A stretch of 64,000 bases of DNA from Achatina immaculata (GCA_009760885.1 CM019718.1:25766133-25830132), one strand, 5' to 3'; shown: positions 33,925-44,012, numbered from the stretch's first letter. The notes: generated by a model from the sequence alone, not told the origin. Translations and numbers: made by a program.

Positions 33925-34246
33925 TGTCTAAGATTTAGTAACACACAATAATTAGTGTATAAGTATATAACTACACACGAAACACTGCAGTAAAGCTGTG
34001 ATACCAGAATGTATAAAATAGGAAAAAGTAGGAGCAGCTTTATTACTTAACGATTACAAAGTTGTGACGTTTCGGCGTGAGCCTTAATCATACAAAAACA
34101 TACAGGACGAAGAAACAGAGAGAGGAGATAAAGTATAGATTCACATGAATACTATATAAATAGCCGAAACGTCACAACTTTGTAATCGTTAAGTAATAAA
34201 GCTGCTCCTACTTTTTCCTATTTTATACACTCTGTCTAAGATTTAG
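33925..34246. mobile_element. Palindromic insertion with Penelope-like terminal sequence
   Basis: Perfect 65-bp inverted repeats at 34,011-34,075 and 34,164-34,228 enclose an 88-bp loop. Each arm ends internally in CCGAAACGTCACAACTTTGT. The 14-bp direct repeat TGTCTAAGATTTAG at 33,925-33,938 and 34,233-34,246 looks like a target-site duplication. On the minus strand TGATTAAGGCTCACGCCG then AAACGTC resembles the hammerhead core carried by Penelope-like retroelement terminal repeats, with two core positions changed. No reverse transcriptase is present. Confidence 0.6.
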
Positions 34247-34479
34247 TTCGAAGTCGAAGCATACAACAATGTGCTCTGTTGCTTTGCTGTGCGAAACCCT
34301 CGTTGTTTCCTATCTGTAAAAATCTGTGTCTGAAAATATGTTTTTTTTTTTAAAAGTACCTTAATTACAAGGGACCGTCTCACAGCTTATCTTAGATACT
34401 TTCGACTGTTTAATGTATGCGTTTATGGGGGCGGCCATTACAAGGTTTCCTGTTAATTATTTTATGTATTTTAAGTTGC

Positions 34480-34778
34480 TTATTGTAGATAAGCGGCCTG
34501 GTTGGCTGAGTGGTTATGCTTTTGGTCTACTAATCCAGTGGTACCGGGTTCAAGTCCCATCAGCGGAGACTTTTTTTTTGGTACTGTGACACCAAGAAGT
34601 CCCCGGGGTCCACCAAGCCTCCATAGATTGGCACCAGAGAAATCTGGGAATGTAAATGTGACTAGGAATGATACTGACTACATCACACTTTCTTGTGTCT
34701 TTGAAATGCAGGCCTAACATCGAGCCCAATGTCTTAGTAGGATGGGAAAGAGGATGTTTCTTTTACGTTTATTATAGG
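34480..34778 (+). mobile_element. tRNA-derived SINE
   Basis: The element is about 34,493-34,770. The head GCGGCCTGGTTGGCTGAGTG has a good box A, and GGGTTCAAGTCCC is an intact box B. The body has TTGGCACCAGAGAAATCTGG. A 3' tail TTCTTTTACGTTTATT follows. Flanks TTATTGTAGA and TTATTATAGG are a degraded target duplication. Confidence 0.83.
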
Positions 34779-34801
34779 TCATTTCGATGTTCTTTTAATT
34801 A

Positions 34802-35098
34802 ATGTTGTTGTTGTTGTTGTTGCTGTTGTTTACTGTAGGACGCAGACGCAAATGGGGGCGTTGGTGGAATTGCAGTGAGAGGATGACAGAGACCATACAT
34901 AATTTAAAGCCTCATGGATGTATGGATGGATGGATGGATGGACGGACGGACGGACGGATGAATGGATGGATGGATGGATGGATGGACGGACGGACGGACG
35001 GACGGATGGATGGATGGATGGACGGACGGACGGACGGACGGACGGACGGACGGACGGATGGATGGATGGATGGATGGATGGATGGATGGATGGATGGA
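34802..35098. repeat. (TTG)n and (GGAT/GGAC)n microsatellites
   Basis: (TTG)n at 34,804-34,832 and a tetranucleotide tract (ATGG)/(ACGG) at 34,913-35,098. The Trp/Met/Asp-rich frames and their complements are artefacts. Confidence 0.92.
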
Positions 35099-35228
35099 CT
35101 TAAAATGGAGCAGACATTTAAGGACAGAGATGAACGACTCTCTTCTTCTCCTCTCCCAGCATGCAAATAAAAACAAAAAAAGACACTTATGATGGAACGT
35201 CAAAAGACACACTCTCACACTTGACACT

Positions 35229-35825
35229 TCACAGATATTTACCTAACTTTCTCCTCTTCGGACCTGGCCAATCAGCACCCGTCTCTGAGTTGACGTGTTT
35301 CCTGAATGTGAGCGAATTCTCCAGGAGCATCGAGGACCTCCTGGTGGGAGATTCTGCCGACGACAGATGGCAACAGATGTCTCCGTCTTCATCTTTACCG
35401 ACAGGCGCCCGAGGGCGGGATATACTCCAGTATAGCGTGGGAGGAGAGTCCTGGTTGATACAATCGTCGTTCTTTCTTCCACACTCAACTCTGTGTCCGT
35501 AAGTCCCAGTATCTACCCTGATTTTGTTCCTGTGTATTAAATGTGAGTAGTTTGCCTCACGTTTAAGGGCGTGTTTCAGTTCTTTGCTTTTAAATCTATG
35601 GTTTTCGGAACGTAAAATGGCTGGCGAGCCTGGGTGTCTGCGGCCAGCGGTTTCGAAGGTCAAGGAATGGAATTTCTGTTTGGATCCACACATCAGAAAA
35701 GACACTTGAGGACGGCCATGCTTCTCTTCAAAAGCAGCTTCTGGCGTAATTGTCTCCCCAGGGATTCTCTTATGACAAAACAGCCCAAACCCTGCTGTAG
35801 TGTACGTCATTTGCGATGTGCTCAA
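35229..35825 (-). CDS. Long non-repetitive open frame (hypothetical, doubtful)
   Basis: 198 codons without internal repeats, containing [20 protein letters not shown] and ending [11 protein letters not shown], a basic nuclear-signal-like cluster. It overlaps the plus-strand exon candidate in antisense. At most one of the two is likely real. A frame of this length is only mildly surprising in 64 kb. No domain is recognised. Confidence 0.15.
   Translation of the reverse strand: MSTSQMTYTTAGFGLFCHKRIPGETITPEAAFEEKHGRPQVSFLMCGSKQKFHSLTFETAGRRHPGSPAILRSENHRFKSKELKHALKREANYSHLIHRNKIRVDTGTYGHRVECGRKNDDCINQDSPPTLYWSISRPRAPVGKDEDGDICCHLSSAESPTRRSSMLLENSLTFRKHVNSETGADWPGPKRRKLGKYL
35235..35498 (+). 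CDS. Speculative internal exon (hypothetical)
   Basis: A 264-bp open segment is preceded by a pyrimidine-containing acceptor-like ACACTTCACAG and followed by a consensus donor GTAAGT at 35,499. Its length is 88 codons, so phase is conserved. The translation starts near [20 protein letters not shown] and includes [19 protein letters not shown] and [14 protein letters not shown]. It is non-repetitive, of mixed composition and richer in G+C than the surroundings. No family is recognised. The opposite strand is open over 35,229-35,825, so coding strand and reality are uncertain. Confidence 0.25.
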
Positions 35826-37041
35826 GGCATGCAGACTGTCACATCAGCGCTAAATTGTCATTCATCTTTGAGTTTATTGTTCCCTGCTGAGATGTGACAA
35901 CTTTCGAGTCGGGGGATGTGTAGATTCTGTATTTTCATTATTTCATTTCATCTTCTTCAGCAACTGTCTATGTTCGTAGAAGATATGGGTTGAAACTTTG
36001 CGTTATATTCTCCATTAAAGGCTTTTCATTATATTCTTTCCTATTACTAACTTTTTCCTGCACAGCCTTTATAAAGCAGCCATTCATTAGTGCTAAATGA
36101 AGAAACGATATATAACAAATAAATGTTCAGTGTATCCAACGAATAACTTTTAAAATAAAACATTTCGACCACTATATTTTAATCAGAAATGACGTAATAT
36201 CTATTTTTAGTTTTTATGGTGGTTTGAAATTGCGTACTTACGATTAATGAAACAAAACCATATAACTAGTTATTCTTTTAAACACTCCTTTTAAAATTTA
36301 AAAAAAAAACAACGTTTGAACAGCTCTTGGTAAATTACAGGATACGTCTTCTCTCAGAGTGAACGACAAACCATCGCCATATCTGATTAGTTTGTTTACA
36401 GGGCGTAATGTGTTAACACGAAATATAAATAGACCAAATAGTTTTTTTGTTTTTATGTGTAATCACATAGGTATGTTTATATCATGCTGCACGCGAATGT
36501 TAACATCGACCAGCTGTGTCTCAACGGATCAGAAATTCCATGATTCACGAACAGGTCAGAAATATCCATGACTCAAGAACGGATCAGAAATATTCATTTT
36601 TCATGATTGTATCATATACATCCCTGATTCATTAATGTATCAGGAATATCCATAACTCATGAATGTATCAGGAATATCTGCAGGAAAGATACAGCTGCTT
36701 TATCCACTGTTGAGAATGCTAGTATCACAAACTGTTCTGGATGAATATTTCCTTCAGTGAATATACAAGTATAAGAAAAGAAATTTACTTCCTGAAATCG
36801 GAAAATACGAATGAATTCACTGGCACTGATTTCAGTTCTAATCTTCAAAGCATACAGAAAGTGGTAAAGAATCCACGATTTGTCGAACCGTTAACAGTTG
36901 CGACAATCAGCAAAATTTACCACAGAACCATACTCTAGAATCTCTAGTTATCTTCTAGTCAATCTGCCTCTGTCAACATCCAAAGAGTGTCCATAATGAT
37001 CTATTTTTGAAGCCTTTGGCTTCATTTTGGAATTCGAATGG

Positions 37042-37044
<3 letters not shown>
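35826..37044. other. Unique A+T-rich sequence
   Basis: A degenerate ~35-bp repeat with AGAAATATCCATGACTCA-like units spans about 36,525-36,680. No gene is recognised. Confidence 0.4.
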
Positions 37045-37105
<61 letters not shown>

Positions 37106-37108
37106 GTC
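37045..37108. repeat. (AT)n followed by (TTG)n
   Basis: (AT)n at 37,045-37,092 and (TTG)n at 37,093-37,108. Confidence 0.93.
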
Positions 37109-37164
37109 CACCCGATCGTTAAATTAACTGGAATTTATAGCTGCACAATCTCTGCCAACAGACA

Positions 37165-37613
37165 TCTCACTTGTGGCTATATAAATAATTTAACTTGTAG
37201 CTCTATGGATAATTTAACTTGTAGCTACGTAGATACTTGAACCTGTAGTTATATAGATACTTTAACTTGCAGATTTGTAGATACTCTAACTTGTAGTCAT
37301 ATACATACTTTAACTTACAGCTATATAGATATTTTAACTTGTAGCTGTAGAGACACTTGTAGCTATAACGCTACTTCAAACTTATATAGATACTTCCTCT
37401 TTACTTACTTCAAACGTGTAGTTATATATGTACTTCAAACCTGTAGTTGTATTGATACTTCAAACGTGTAACTGTACAGATACTTAAGTTTTGTAGTTAT
37501 AGAGATACTTCAGCTTCTACCTATTTATCTACTTTAAAATCTAGCTATCTAGGTAATTAAACTTCTATTATCAAGATAATTTAACTTCTAGCTATATAGA
37601 TAATTTAACTCCT
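37165..37613. repeat. Degenerate 24-bp minisatellite
   Basis: Units of GATACTTTAACTTGTAGCTA + TATA are clearest at 37,200-37,350. One more unit-like piece, CTGCTAGTTATATAAAC, follows LINE C copy 3 at 38,169, so the LINE sits inside the array. Confidence 0.8.
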
Positions 37614-38166
37614 AACTAATAATGGAGATAAAATGAGGGAAATGAGAAGGAGGACATCTATCGCTCTTCAAAAAGTAAAACAACTAGCTACGGAACAGAA
37701 CGACAAAAATAAGATTTTTAAGGGCATGCATCTTTCCCATCGCAACATATGCCTGTGAGACCTGGACACTTAACAAAGCAGCTGAGAAACGCATAAGTGC
37801 CTCTGAAACACATAAATGCTACAGAAGAGTTTTTCAAACATTACGGACACACAAAAGAAAAATATATCCATACTACAAGAACTTAATACTGAAGAGACTG
37901 AGTACTAAAGAGGATTAAAGAGAGAAAACTGAAATATTTTGGACACATTAAACGTCATGATAACATAGAGAAGACAGCCTTGGAAGGGTACATAATGGGA
38001 AAAAGAAAGAAAGGAAGACTAAAGCGAAGATGGCTGCAAGACATCGTTGATAATCTGCAAATGGATGCATCAGCAGCAGGCCATCTTGCTCACAACCGAG
38101 AAGCCTACAGGAGAGCTGTTAGGGAGGCAAAGTTCAGCAAGGGAAATGCAAATGACTGACTGACTG
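37613..38166 (+). mobile_element. LINE family C, copy 3: 3' half with (CTGA)n tail
   Basis: Encodes GDKMREMRRRTSIALQKVKQ, then after frameshifts CETWTLNKAAEKRISASETH, RKLKYFGHIKRHDN and the GRPxRRW...NREAYRRAVREAKF terminus. The 3' end is ATGCAAATGACTGACTGACT. Several frameshifts mark it as a pseudogene. Confidence 0.87.
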
Positions 38167-38940
38167 AACTGCTAGTTATATAAACAAGAAAAAGACCACT
38201 GTGTGAAACATAAAGGAGAGAAATAATAAATAAACGATCAATAACAGCGCATACGGGATACAATTACTAATTAGCGAAATGGATCTCTATGCAAATAGGT
38301 ACCTGATTCCTCCTTCCTGAAGTTAGGAATAAGGCCAGGTATAACTGATACCACTCCACTAAGTGTATCAACAAGCCAAGGAAAATATATCCACTAACAC
38401 TGTAAGCCTGCATGCCTGAATGGCTTAAAACAGGCCAAAGAAAACATGGGCACAAACATCGCTATCTTCTATCATTCTAAATGGAATCGAACAGGTCCAG
38501 AAAAAAAAAACTGAACATTAGAGCCAAATCTGCTACATCCTTCAGTGGCATGAAACAAGGTTCCTGTGTACATGTGTGTATTAATGTATTTCCGTACACT
38601 TCGATCTGCAGGAGGGTATTATTATTATGATTATTATTATTGTTACTATTACAATTATTATTATTATTATTATTGGCCAGATATGCCATTTCGCTGCTCT
38701 AGAAAGCCAAATAGTGCTTAATGTTACAAAAAAATTGGTAATATTTCGTGGGAAATTGTCCTTCCTGCCTCTAATCTTCTGACTACGGACAGGCTGCCAC
38801 GGCAAAATGATATGCCGCGAAAGGTCTACACATGTGCCGCGAAAGAATGGGGGAGAGTAAAAAAAGAAGCGGTTTCATTTGGTTTTAAAGCAACAAAAAA
38901 AAAAGAAAACCTTTACAAAGGCGGCAATTTTCTTTCTCCT
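38167..38940. other. Unique sequence with (ATT)n
   Basis: (ATT)n-type tract at 38,617-38,674. The Asn- and Ile-rich frames across it are artefacts. No gene is recognised. Confidence 0.4.
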
Positions 38941-39250
38941 GTTATTCAGTTAAATGACAATGTTCTAATCGAGACTGGGCAAAGGAGAGAAATGACGGCA
39001 AAATTCGAACACGACAGTGCAGATTTGTAGGAGATGTTTTGAGAAGAAGCAGATTGAAACACCTTGTGAGAACAGGAAAACAGAGGAAGACAAAGAATGC
39101 TTGAAGGACCAAAAGAGTAGCACAGAGCTCAGTCCAACACACATCTCATAGAAAGAGCACAGGATAGATAGTTGTGGAAATCAATGACGACCAACGCCTG
39201 ATGGCATGGACCAGAGAGAAAGAGAGAGAGAGAGAGAGAGAGTTATTCAG
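38941..39250 (+). mobile_element. LINE family B, copy 3: 3' end with (GA)n tail and 9-bp duplication
   Basis: Family B 3' sequence with AGGAGATGTTTTGAGAAGAA and ending GGCATGGACCAG, then (GA)n to 39,241. GTTATTCAG at 38,941-38,949 and 39,242-39,250 brackets LINE plus tail exactly. The coding frame has stops. Confidence 0.88.
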
Positions 39251-39416
39251 GTGTGTCATGAGGTGAGAAAAGTAGACAACAGCTTCTCTAAATCTTTTCT
39301 CAGATACTTCATGTCGTAACTAATTACCGAGTTACTAAAACTTCTTTATTATAACCGTTGTCTGCCCTTATTATACACACAGCATTTCGCGCTCTCGACT
39401 CTTCTCTTTTGTTCTG

Positions 39417-39665
39417 TTCATTCGCTTCACTTGTCTTTGCTGAACCATTCTTTCACTTCACTGTCTTTACTGAACCATTCATTCACTTCATTGTCTTTAC
39501 TGAACCATTCATTCACTTCATTTGTCTTTACTGAACCATTCTTTCAACTTCACTGTATTTACTAAACCATTCGTTCACTTCACTGTCTCTACTGAACCGT
39601 TCTTTCACTTCACTGTATTTACTAAACCATTCTTTCACTTCACTGTCTTTACTGAACCAGTCTAA
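39417..39665. repeat. 30-bp minisatellite
   Basis: About eight units of TTCACTTCACTGTCTTTACT + GAACCATTCA. Confidence 0.9.
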
Positions 39666-40059
39666 GCTTTTTTTTTTTACTTCTGTCCTCCCCTGTGGCA
39701 CTAACATAAAGGCCAATGTGAACGAGGTACTAAATCGATCTGTTCAAAAATTTGACAAGTTTATGATCTTTTGGTATGGCGTGGTATCCGAGTTTAAAAT
39801 ACTCCCCTTACAAAATGATAGATCGATAGACCATAAAATAACTTGAATTTCGCTGAACAAGGCGTGAATTTTATATCCGTCAAACATTCCTGCTTTGAAA
39901 CCATAAATATTTATTATGTTTATTATTAGACAACTTGGACCTGTACGCAGTTATGTGGAAATAAATACTGCTTTCAGTTGCCTGAAATTATACTGTATAT
40001 TGCTTTCATTTGCTTGAAATTATATACTGTTTTCTGCTGCCTCTTAGCAGTTGCAGAGA
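39666..40059. other. Unique A+T-rich sequence
   Basis: Nothing recognised. Confidence 0.4.
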
Positions 40060-40169
40060 AAATCAACTACAATTTTTAGTACTACATGGAAAAATTACTA
40101 CAAATTTTAAAACTGCACGGAAAAATTACTACAACTTTTAATACTACATGGAAAAATTTCCACAACTTT

Positions 40170-40502
40170 AAATACAGTCAGTCAGTCATTTGCATGTCTC
40201 TTGTGGAACTTTGCCTCCCTAACAGCTCTCATGTAGGCCTCTCGGTTGTAAGCAATATGGCCTACTGCTGATGCATCCATTTGCAGATTATCAACGATGT
40301 CTTGCTGCCATCTTCGCCTTGGTCTACCTCTCTTTCTTTTTCCCATTATGTATCCTTCCAAGACAGTCTTCTCTAAATTCTCATGACGTTTAATGTGTCG
40401 AAAATATTTAAGTTTTCTCTCTTTAATCCTCTTTACTAGCCAGCCTTCTTCAATATTAAGTTCTTGTAATATGGATATATATATATATTATATATATATA
40501 TA

Positions 40503-40552
<50 letters not shown>

Positions 40553-40735
40553 TGTGAGACCTGGACACTTAACAAAACAGCTGAGAAGCACATAAATGCC
40601 TTTGAATGTAAATGCTATAGAAGAGTTCTCCAGATATCGTGGACACAAAAAAGAACAAATATATCTATACGCGCGCATCCGTGATATTTGAAGAACTCTT
40701 CTGCAGCAGTTACATTGAAAGATATTTCTGTTTCT
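40170..40735 (-). mobile_element. LINE family C, copy 4: sense-antisense-sense rearranged
   Basis: Minus strand 40,474 to 40,170 carries the family C 3' part (LNIEEGWLVKRIKERKLKYF, GRPRRRWQQDIVDNLQMDAS, stop) with a (TGAC)n tail. The segment 40,550-40,668 is plus-strand family C (CETWTLNKTAEKHINAFECK, then RVLQISWTQKRTNISI), inverted relative to the first. The segment 40,680-40,733 is again minus-strand and repeats part of the inverted piece. An AT microsatellite lies at the junction. Confidence 0.85.
40475..40549. repeat. (AT)n at LINE rearrangement junction
   Basis: 75 bp of AT with a few TAATAT interruptions. The adjoining LINE sequences are AATATATCCATA and ACATATGCCTGT, so both ends could seed it. 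Confidence 0.92.
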
Positions 40736-40914
40736 TTTAATACCGCGTAGAAAAATAACTACAACTCTTTAAACAATGTGGAACAATAACAGCAACTTTT
40801 TACACTTCAGGGAATAATTAATACACTTTTTTTTAGCTTTAGGGACAAATTAGTACTTTCTCAATTTTTAACTTTTTTAGCAAATTTACATAAAGGTCAT
40901 CACGTATGCAGAGA

Positions 40915-41045
40915 GTTATTATATTATATTATATATATATATTATATTATATATATATATTATATTATATTATATTATATTATATTACGCTGTGTTGTGT
41001 TGTGTTGTAAATGCATTGTTTTTTACTGTACTGTACTGTACTGAA
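40915..41045. repeat. (TATATTA)n, (TGTGT)n and (ACTGT)n runs
   Basis: AT-rich pentamer and heptamer repeats at 40,919-40,987, then GTGTT repeats and CTGTA repeats to 41,045. Confidence 0.88.
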
Positions 41046-41062
41046 CTGTACATGTGGCAAAA

Positions 41063-41165
41063 TGGTGCGGGAGAACGACGGTGTGGACTTTAGAAAGGTG
41101 CAGGAGAACGACGGTGTGGACTTTAGAAAAGTGCAGGGGAACGACCTTGTGGACCTTAGAAAGAC
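41063..41165. repeat. 33-bp tandem repeat, three units
   Basis: GAGAACGACGGTGTGGACTT at 41,071 recurs at 41,104 and, diverged, at 41,137. Confidence 0.88.
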
Positions 41166-41328
41166 TGCGAGAACTTAATGAGACAGTGGCTCCAGGACGG
41201 CCACGCATGCGTACACTCATGTTCAGATAATGTAACAGTTCTTCTTGACAAATCTTGTAGCGTGAAACATGAGTGTGAAAGTAATGACGACAATGCGTGA
41301 AGTGGACAAGAAATTAGATTAGCATTTC

Positions 41329-41472
41329 TAGATTTCGTTTCTTTCCGCTACCTATTAGAGTTTGTTGAGATAGTTCACATCCTCGAAGTCCTGAAGCTCT
41401 GCTCGTGTCTGCTATTACGAGGCGTTGCTAGGTCGTTTCAAGCAGACAAGAAATCTTCGTCGCCCATACGAT
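41329..41472. repeat. 144-bp dispersed direct repeat, copy 1
   Basis: Contains CCTATTAGAGTTTGTTGAGA and TGCTATTACGAGGCGTTGCT. It is nearly identical to 42,211-42,353, 882 bp downstream in the same orientation. It is not recognised as a known element. Confidence 0.9.
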
Positions 41473-41691
41473 AGTCTGATGTACTTGTGTAAGAAGTGGA
41501 GTTTGGTAATTCCGTAGAGATCATCGGTTTACTCACAAATCAATCGACTAACGAGAATGAATGTCTCGAGACAGATTGTTCTGATGGTCATGTAGTAGCT
41601 GAGGTAAGGTTCCGTGAGCAGAGTCGTGTAAATAATTCCACGCGAGAATCCAGATATTTTCTTGTGGAAATGAGTTCATCGTGCGAGCAGA

Positions 41692-41965
41692 GACTGCCCA
41701 CGGCAGTTAAGTTCACCTGTAGTCCACTGAGTCTATGCTTCCACACGACAGTTAAGTTCACCTGTAGTCCACTGAGTCTATGCTCCCCCACGACAGTTAA
41801 GTTCACCTGTAGTCCACTGAGTCTATGCTCCCCCACGACAGTTAAGTTCACCTGTAGTCCACTGAGTCTATGCTCCCCCACGACAGTTAAGTTTACCTGT
41901 AGTTCACTGAGTCTATGCTCCCCCCGACAGTTAAGTTCACCTGTAGTCCACTGAGTCTATGCTCG
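41692..41965. repeat. 45-bp minisatellite (15-residue period)
   Basis: Six units of CGACAGTTAAGTTCACCTGT then AGTCCACTGAGTCTATGCTC. The open frame 41,496-41,954 (KFTCSPLSLCSPTTV repeats) follows from the period. There is no other support for a gene. Confidence 0.92.
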
Positions 41966-42210
41966 ACGCACTTGCGAAAAATAACGCAGGCAACTTTTCT
42001 CGAAGACGTTCAGGCTGTGTTCTGGCTCCACCTAGTTGACCATCATAGAAGCAAAGATGGCTACACTGATGCAGGTTATGCTGAGCCATTATCAGCGGAC
42101 AACCAGAACCTAACCTCACATCTTCTGGCACGCCAGGCAACATCAGCCTAACCAACAGGCTAGTGCTAGAGACAATTTTCTTGGATCTGGGTCCAGAACA
42201 TCCTGTACCA

Positions 42211-42353
42211 TTTCTATATTTCTTTTCTTTCCACTACCTATTAGAGTTTGTTGAGATAGTTCACATCCTCGAGGTCCTGAAGCTCTGCTCGTGTCTGCTA
42301 TTACGAGGCGTTGCTACGTCGTTTCAAGCAGACAAGAAATCTTCGTCGTCCAT
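42211..42353. repeat. 144-bp dispersed direct repeat, copy 2
   Basis: Second copy of the 41,329-41,472 sequence. The pair encloses the 45-bp array. No TG...CA ends or integrase-like coding support an LTR element. Confidence 0.9.
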
Positions 42354-42828
42354 ATGTTATTTTATCTCTTGCAACATCCAAATTTATTATTTTTTGCACC
42401 TGCTCTAGCCTTTACACGGCCAACAACGTGTCGTGTGCAAAAGTGAGCTCATGTGACTTTCTTTTATCGCCAGAGGGGACATAAAACGCCAGCTTGTTAG
42501 CTGGCTCCACTACGTGGTAAAACATGTAGTATTAAAGTGCTTAATTCTGTCTGTCTGAAAAGCAATGGTCTGGTCTTTTCATGATGAAGTGACTATATAA
42601 AAATATATAAACTGTGGGAGACACTGAGAGAGTGACATAGATACTGAACAACATTAAGCATATTAATGAGAATATGCACAAAATTATAGATTAATAGATG
42701 AACTGCTTTCAGAAAACTGCAGTGAAACAGGCAGACGGTAACTGTGGAACTTGTGGGTCATCATTTTGGTCAGCAACTTCCATTATCGCTGATTGTGCCA
42801 GTGTTAGATTTGCGTGTTCGACCACAGT
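42354..42828. other. Unique sequence with small hairpins
   Basis: CCAGCTTGTTAGCTGG at 42,490 and CTACGTGGTAAAACATGTAG near 42,509 can form adjacent hairpins. Their function is unknown. Confidence 0.35.
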
Positions 42829-42937
42829 AACAGCATATTTGTACTGCGGTAACAGCATATTTGTACTGCGGTAACAGCATATTTGTACTGCGGTAACAGC
42901 ATATTTGTACTGCGGTAACAGCATATTTGTACTGCAG
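42829..42937. repeat. 22-bp minisatellite, five units
   Basis: Units of AACAGCATATTTGTACTGCG + GT, almost identical. Confidence 0.93.
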
Positions 42938-43134
42938 GGCTTTGTGTCTTCCCGCTTGTGTCATCTGTCTTCAGTCCTTCGCTTTCTCCATGCAATGTGG
43001 GTCTTTCACCAGTTCCTCCTCTATTGTTCGCGGCTGTTGTAAAGTACGCAACGAAAAAACATTCCAGGTATGTTTTGTGTGTCAGCTTTAGTAAGCAGAG
43101 TCGCAAAGAGGAATTTTGTTAGTTGGTGTAAAAC

Positions 43135-43138
<4 letters not shown>

Positions 43139-43165
<27 letters not shown>

Positions 43166-43400
43166 TTCATTCTTTTTCATTCCTCTCTCCCTCCCCCTCT
43201 CTGTTTTTTTCTCCTTCCCTCTCCCTCTTTCTGCCTCTCCCTCTCAATTCCATCTGTCCCTCTCTGTCTCTTCCTCTTTCTCCTTCCCTCTTTGTCTCTC
43301 CCTCTTCCCCCTCTGCCTCTCCCTCTTCCTTTCTTTCTCTCCCCCCCCCCAGTCTTCCCTCCTCTTCGTCTTTCCCCTCTTTCTCTTTATCTTTATCTTT
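43139..43400. repeat. CT-rich polypyrimidine tract
   Basis: (CT)n at 43,139-43,164 passes into degenerate CTCTCCCTCT sequence. The open frames across it are artefacts. Confidence 0.88.
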
Positions 43401-43679
43401 CATTCCGCTCCTCCTTATCCAAAGATTAGTCATTCTATTTTCATCCACTACAATTCCCTCCCTCACCCCCCTTAAAAAAGACCCCCGAGGCCCTTCTTAA
43501 AACAGGGGAAGCCTTGTGGACCCCGGAGTGATGCACTGGCCAGAACCCCTCCCCCCCTTTCCAAAATCCGATGATGCCTCTCAGTCTTATTTCACTCAGC
43601 TTTTGATCTTGAATATAAGAAGCACATTATTAGCAACAACTGAGGTTAGAGAAAAGCTATGTATCACGAGGGCATACCA

Positions 43680-44012
43680 TACATACACACATAACATATA
43701 TACACACATAACATGCATACACACATAACATATATACACACATAACATGCATACACACATAACATATATACACACATAACATGCATACACACATAACATA
43801 TATACACACATAACATGCATACACACATAACATATATACACACATAACATGCATACACACATAACATATATACACACATAACATGTATACACACATAACA
43901 TATATACACACATAACATACATACACACATAACATATATACACTAATAACATATATACATACATAACATACATGCACACATAACATATATACACACATAA
44001 CATGCATACACA
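43680..44012. repeat. 34-bp minisatellite made of 17-bp halves
   Basis: Alternating ACACACATAACATATAT and ACACACATAACATGCAT halves, about ten dimers. The Cys/Tyr/Val/Met-rich minus frames are artefacts. Confidence 0.92.

Larger units (their letters stand above)
31160..33937. mobile_element. Composite foldback element FB1 (long form)
   Basis: The left side is a 38-bp array (31,160-32,098) followed by GGGGACTTGAACTCTGGTAG (32,116) and ACGAGAAACCGTCTAGC. The right side is the inverse: CGTCCTACCGAAGTCCGTGG, then GTTCAAATCCC (33,846-33,877) and TCTTTGTCTCATGTCTAAAA (33,899-33,918). Each arm thus has a tRNA T-arm-like block and a terminal motif, in opposite orientation. The same arrangement exists in 245 bp at 62,457-62,701. 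No transposase is seen, so it would be non-autonomous. Confidence 0.55.
40060..40850. repeat. 31-bp minisatellite split by LINE C copy 4
   Basis: Units of ACTACATGGAAAAATTACTA + CAACTTTTAAT at 40,078-40,169 continue in diverged form at 40,736-40,850 (CCGCGTAGAAAAATAACTAC). The intervening sequence is the rearranged LINE. Confidence 0.8.

Noticed and set aside
34912..35227. His/Pro/Ser-rich frame with HPSIHPS repeats
   Set aside because: Antisense of the GGAT/GGAC microsatellite.
41329..42353. LTR retrotransposon
   Set aside because: The direct repeats lack TG...CA ends, a primer-binding site and any gag/pol coding. The interior is largely a minisatellite.
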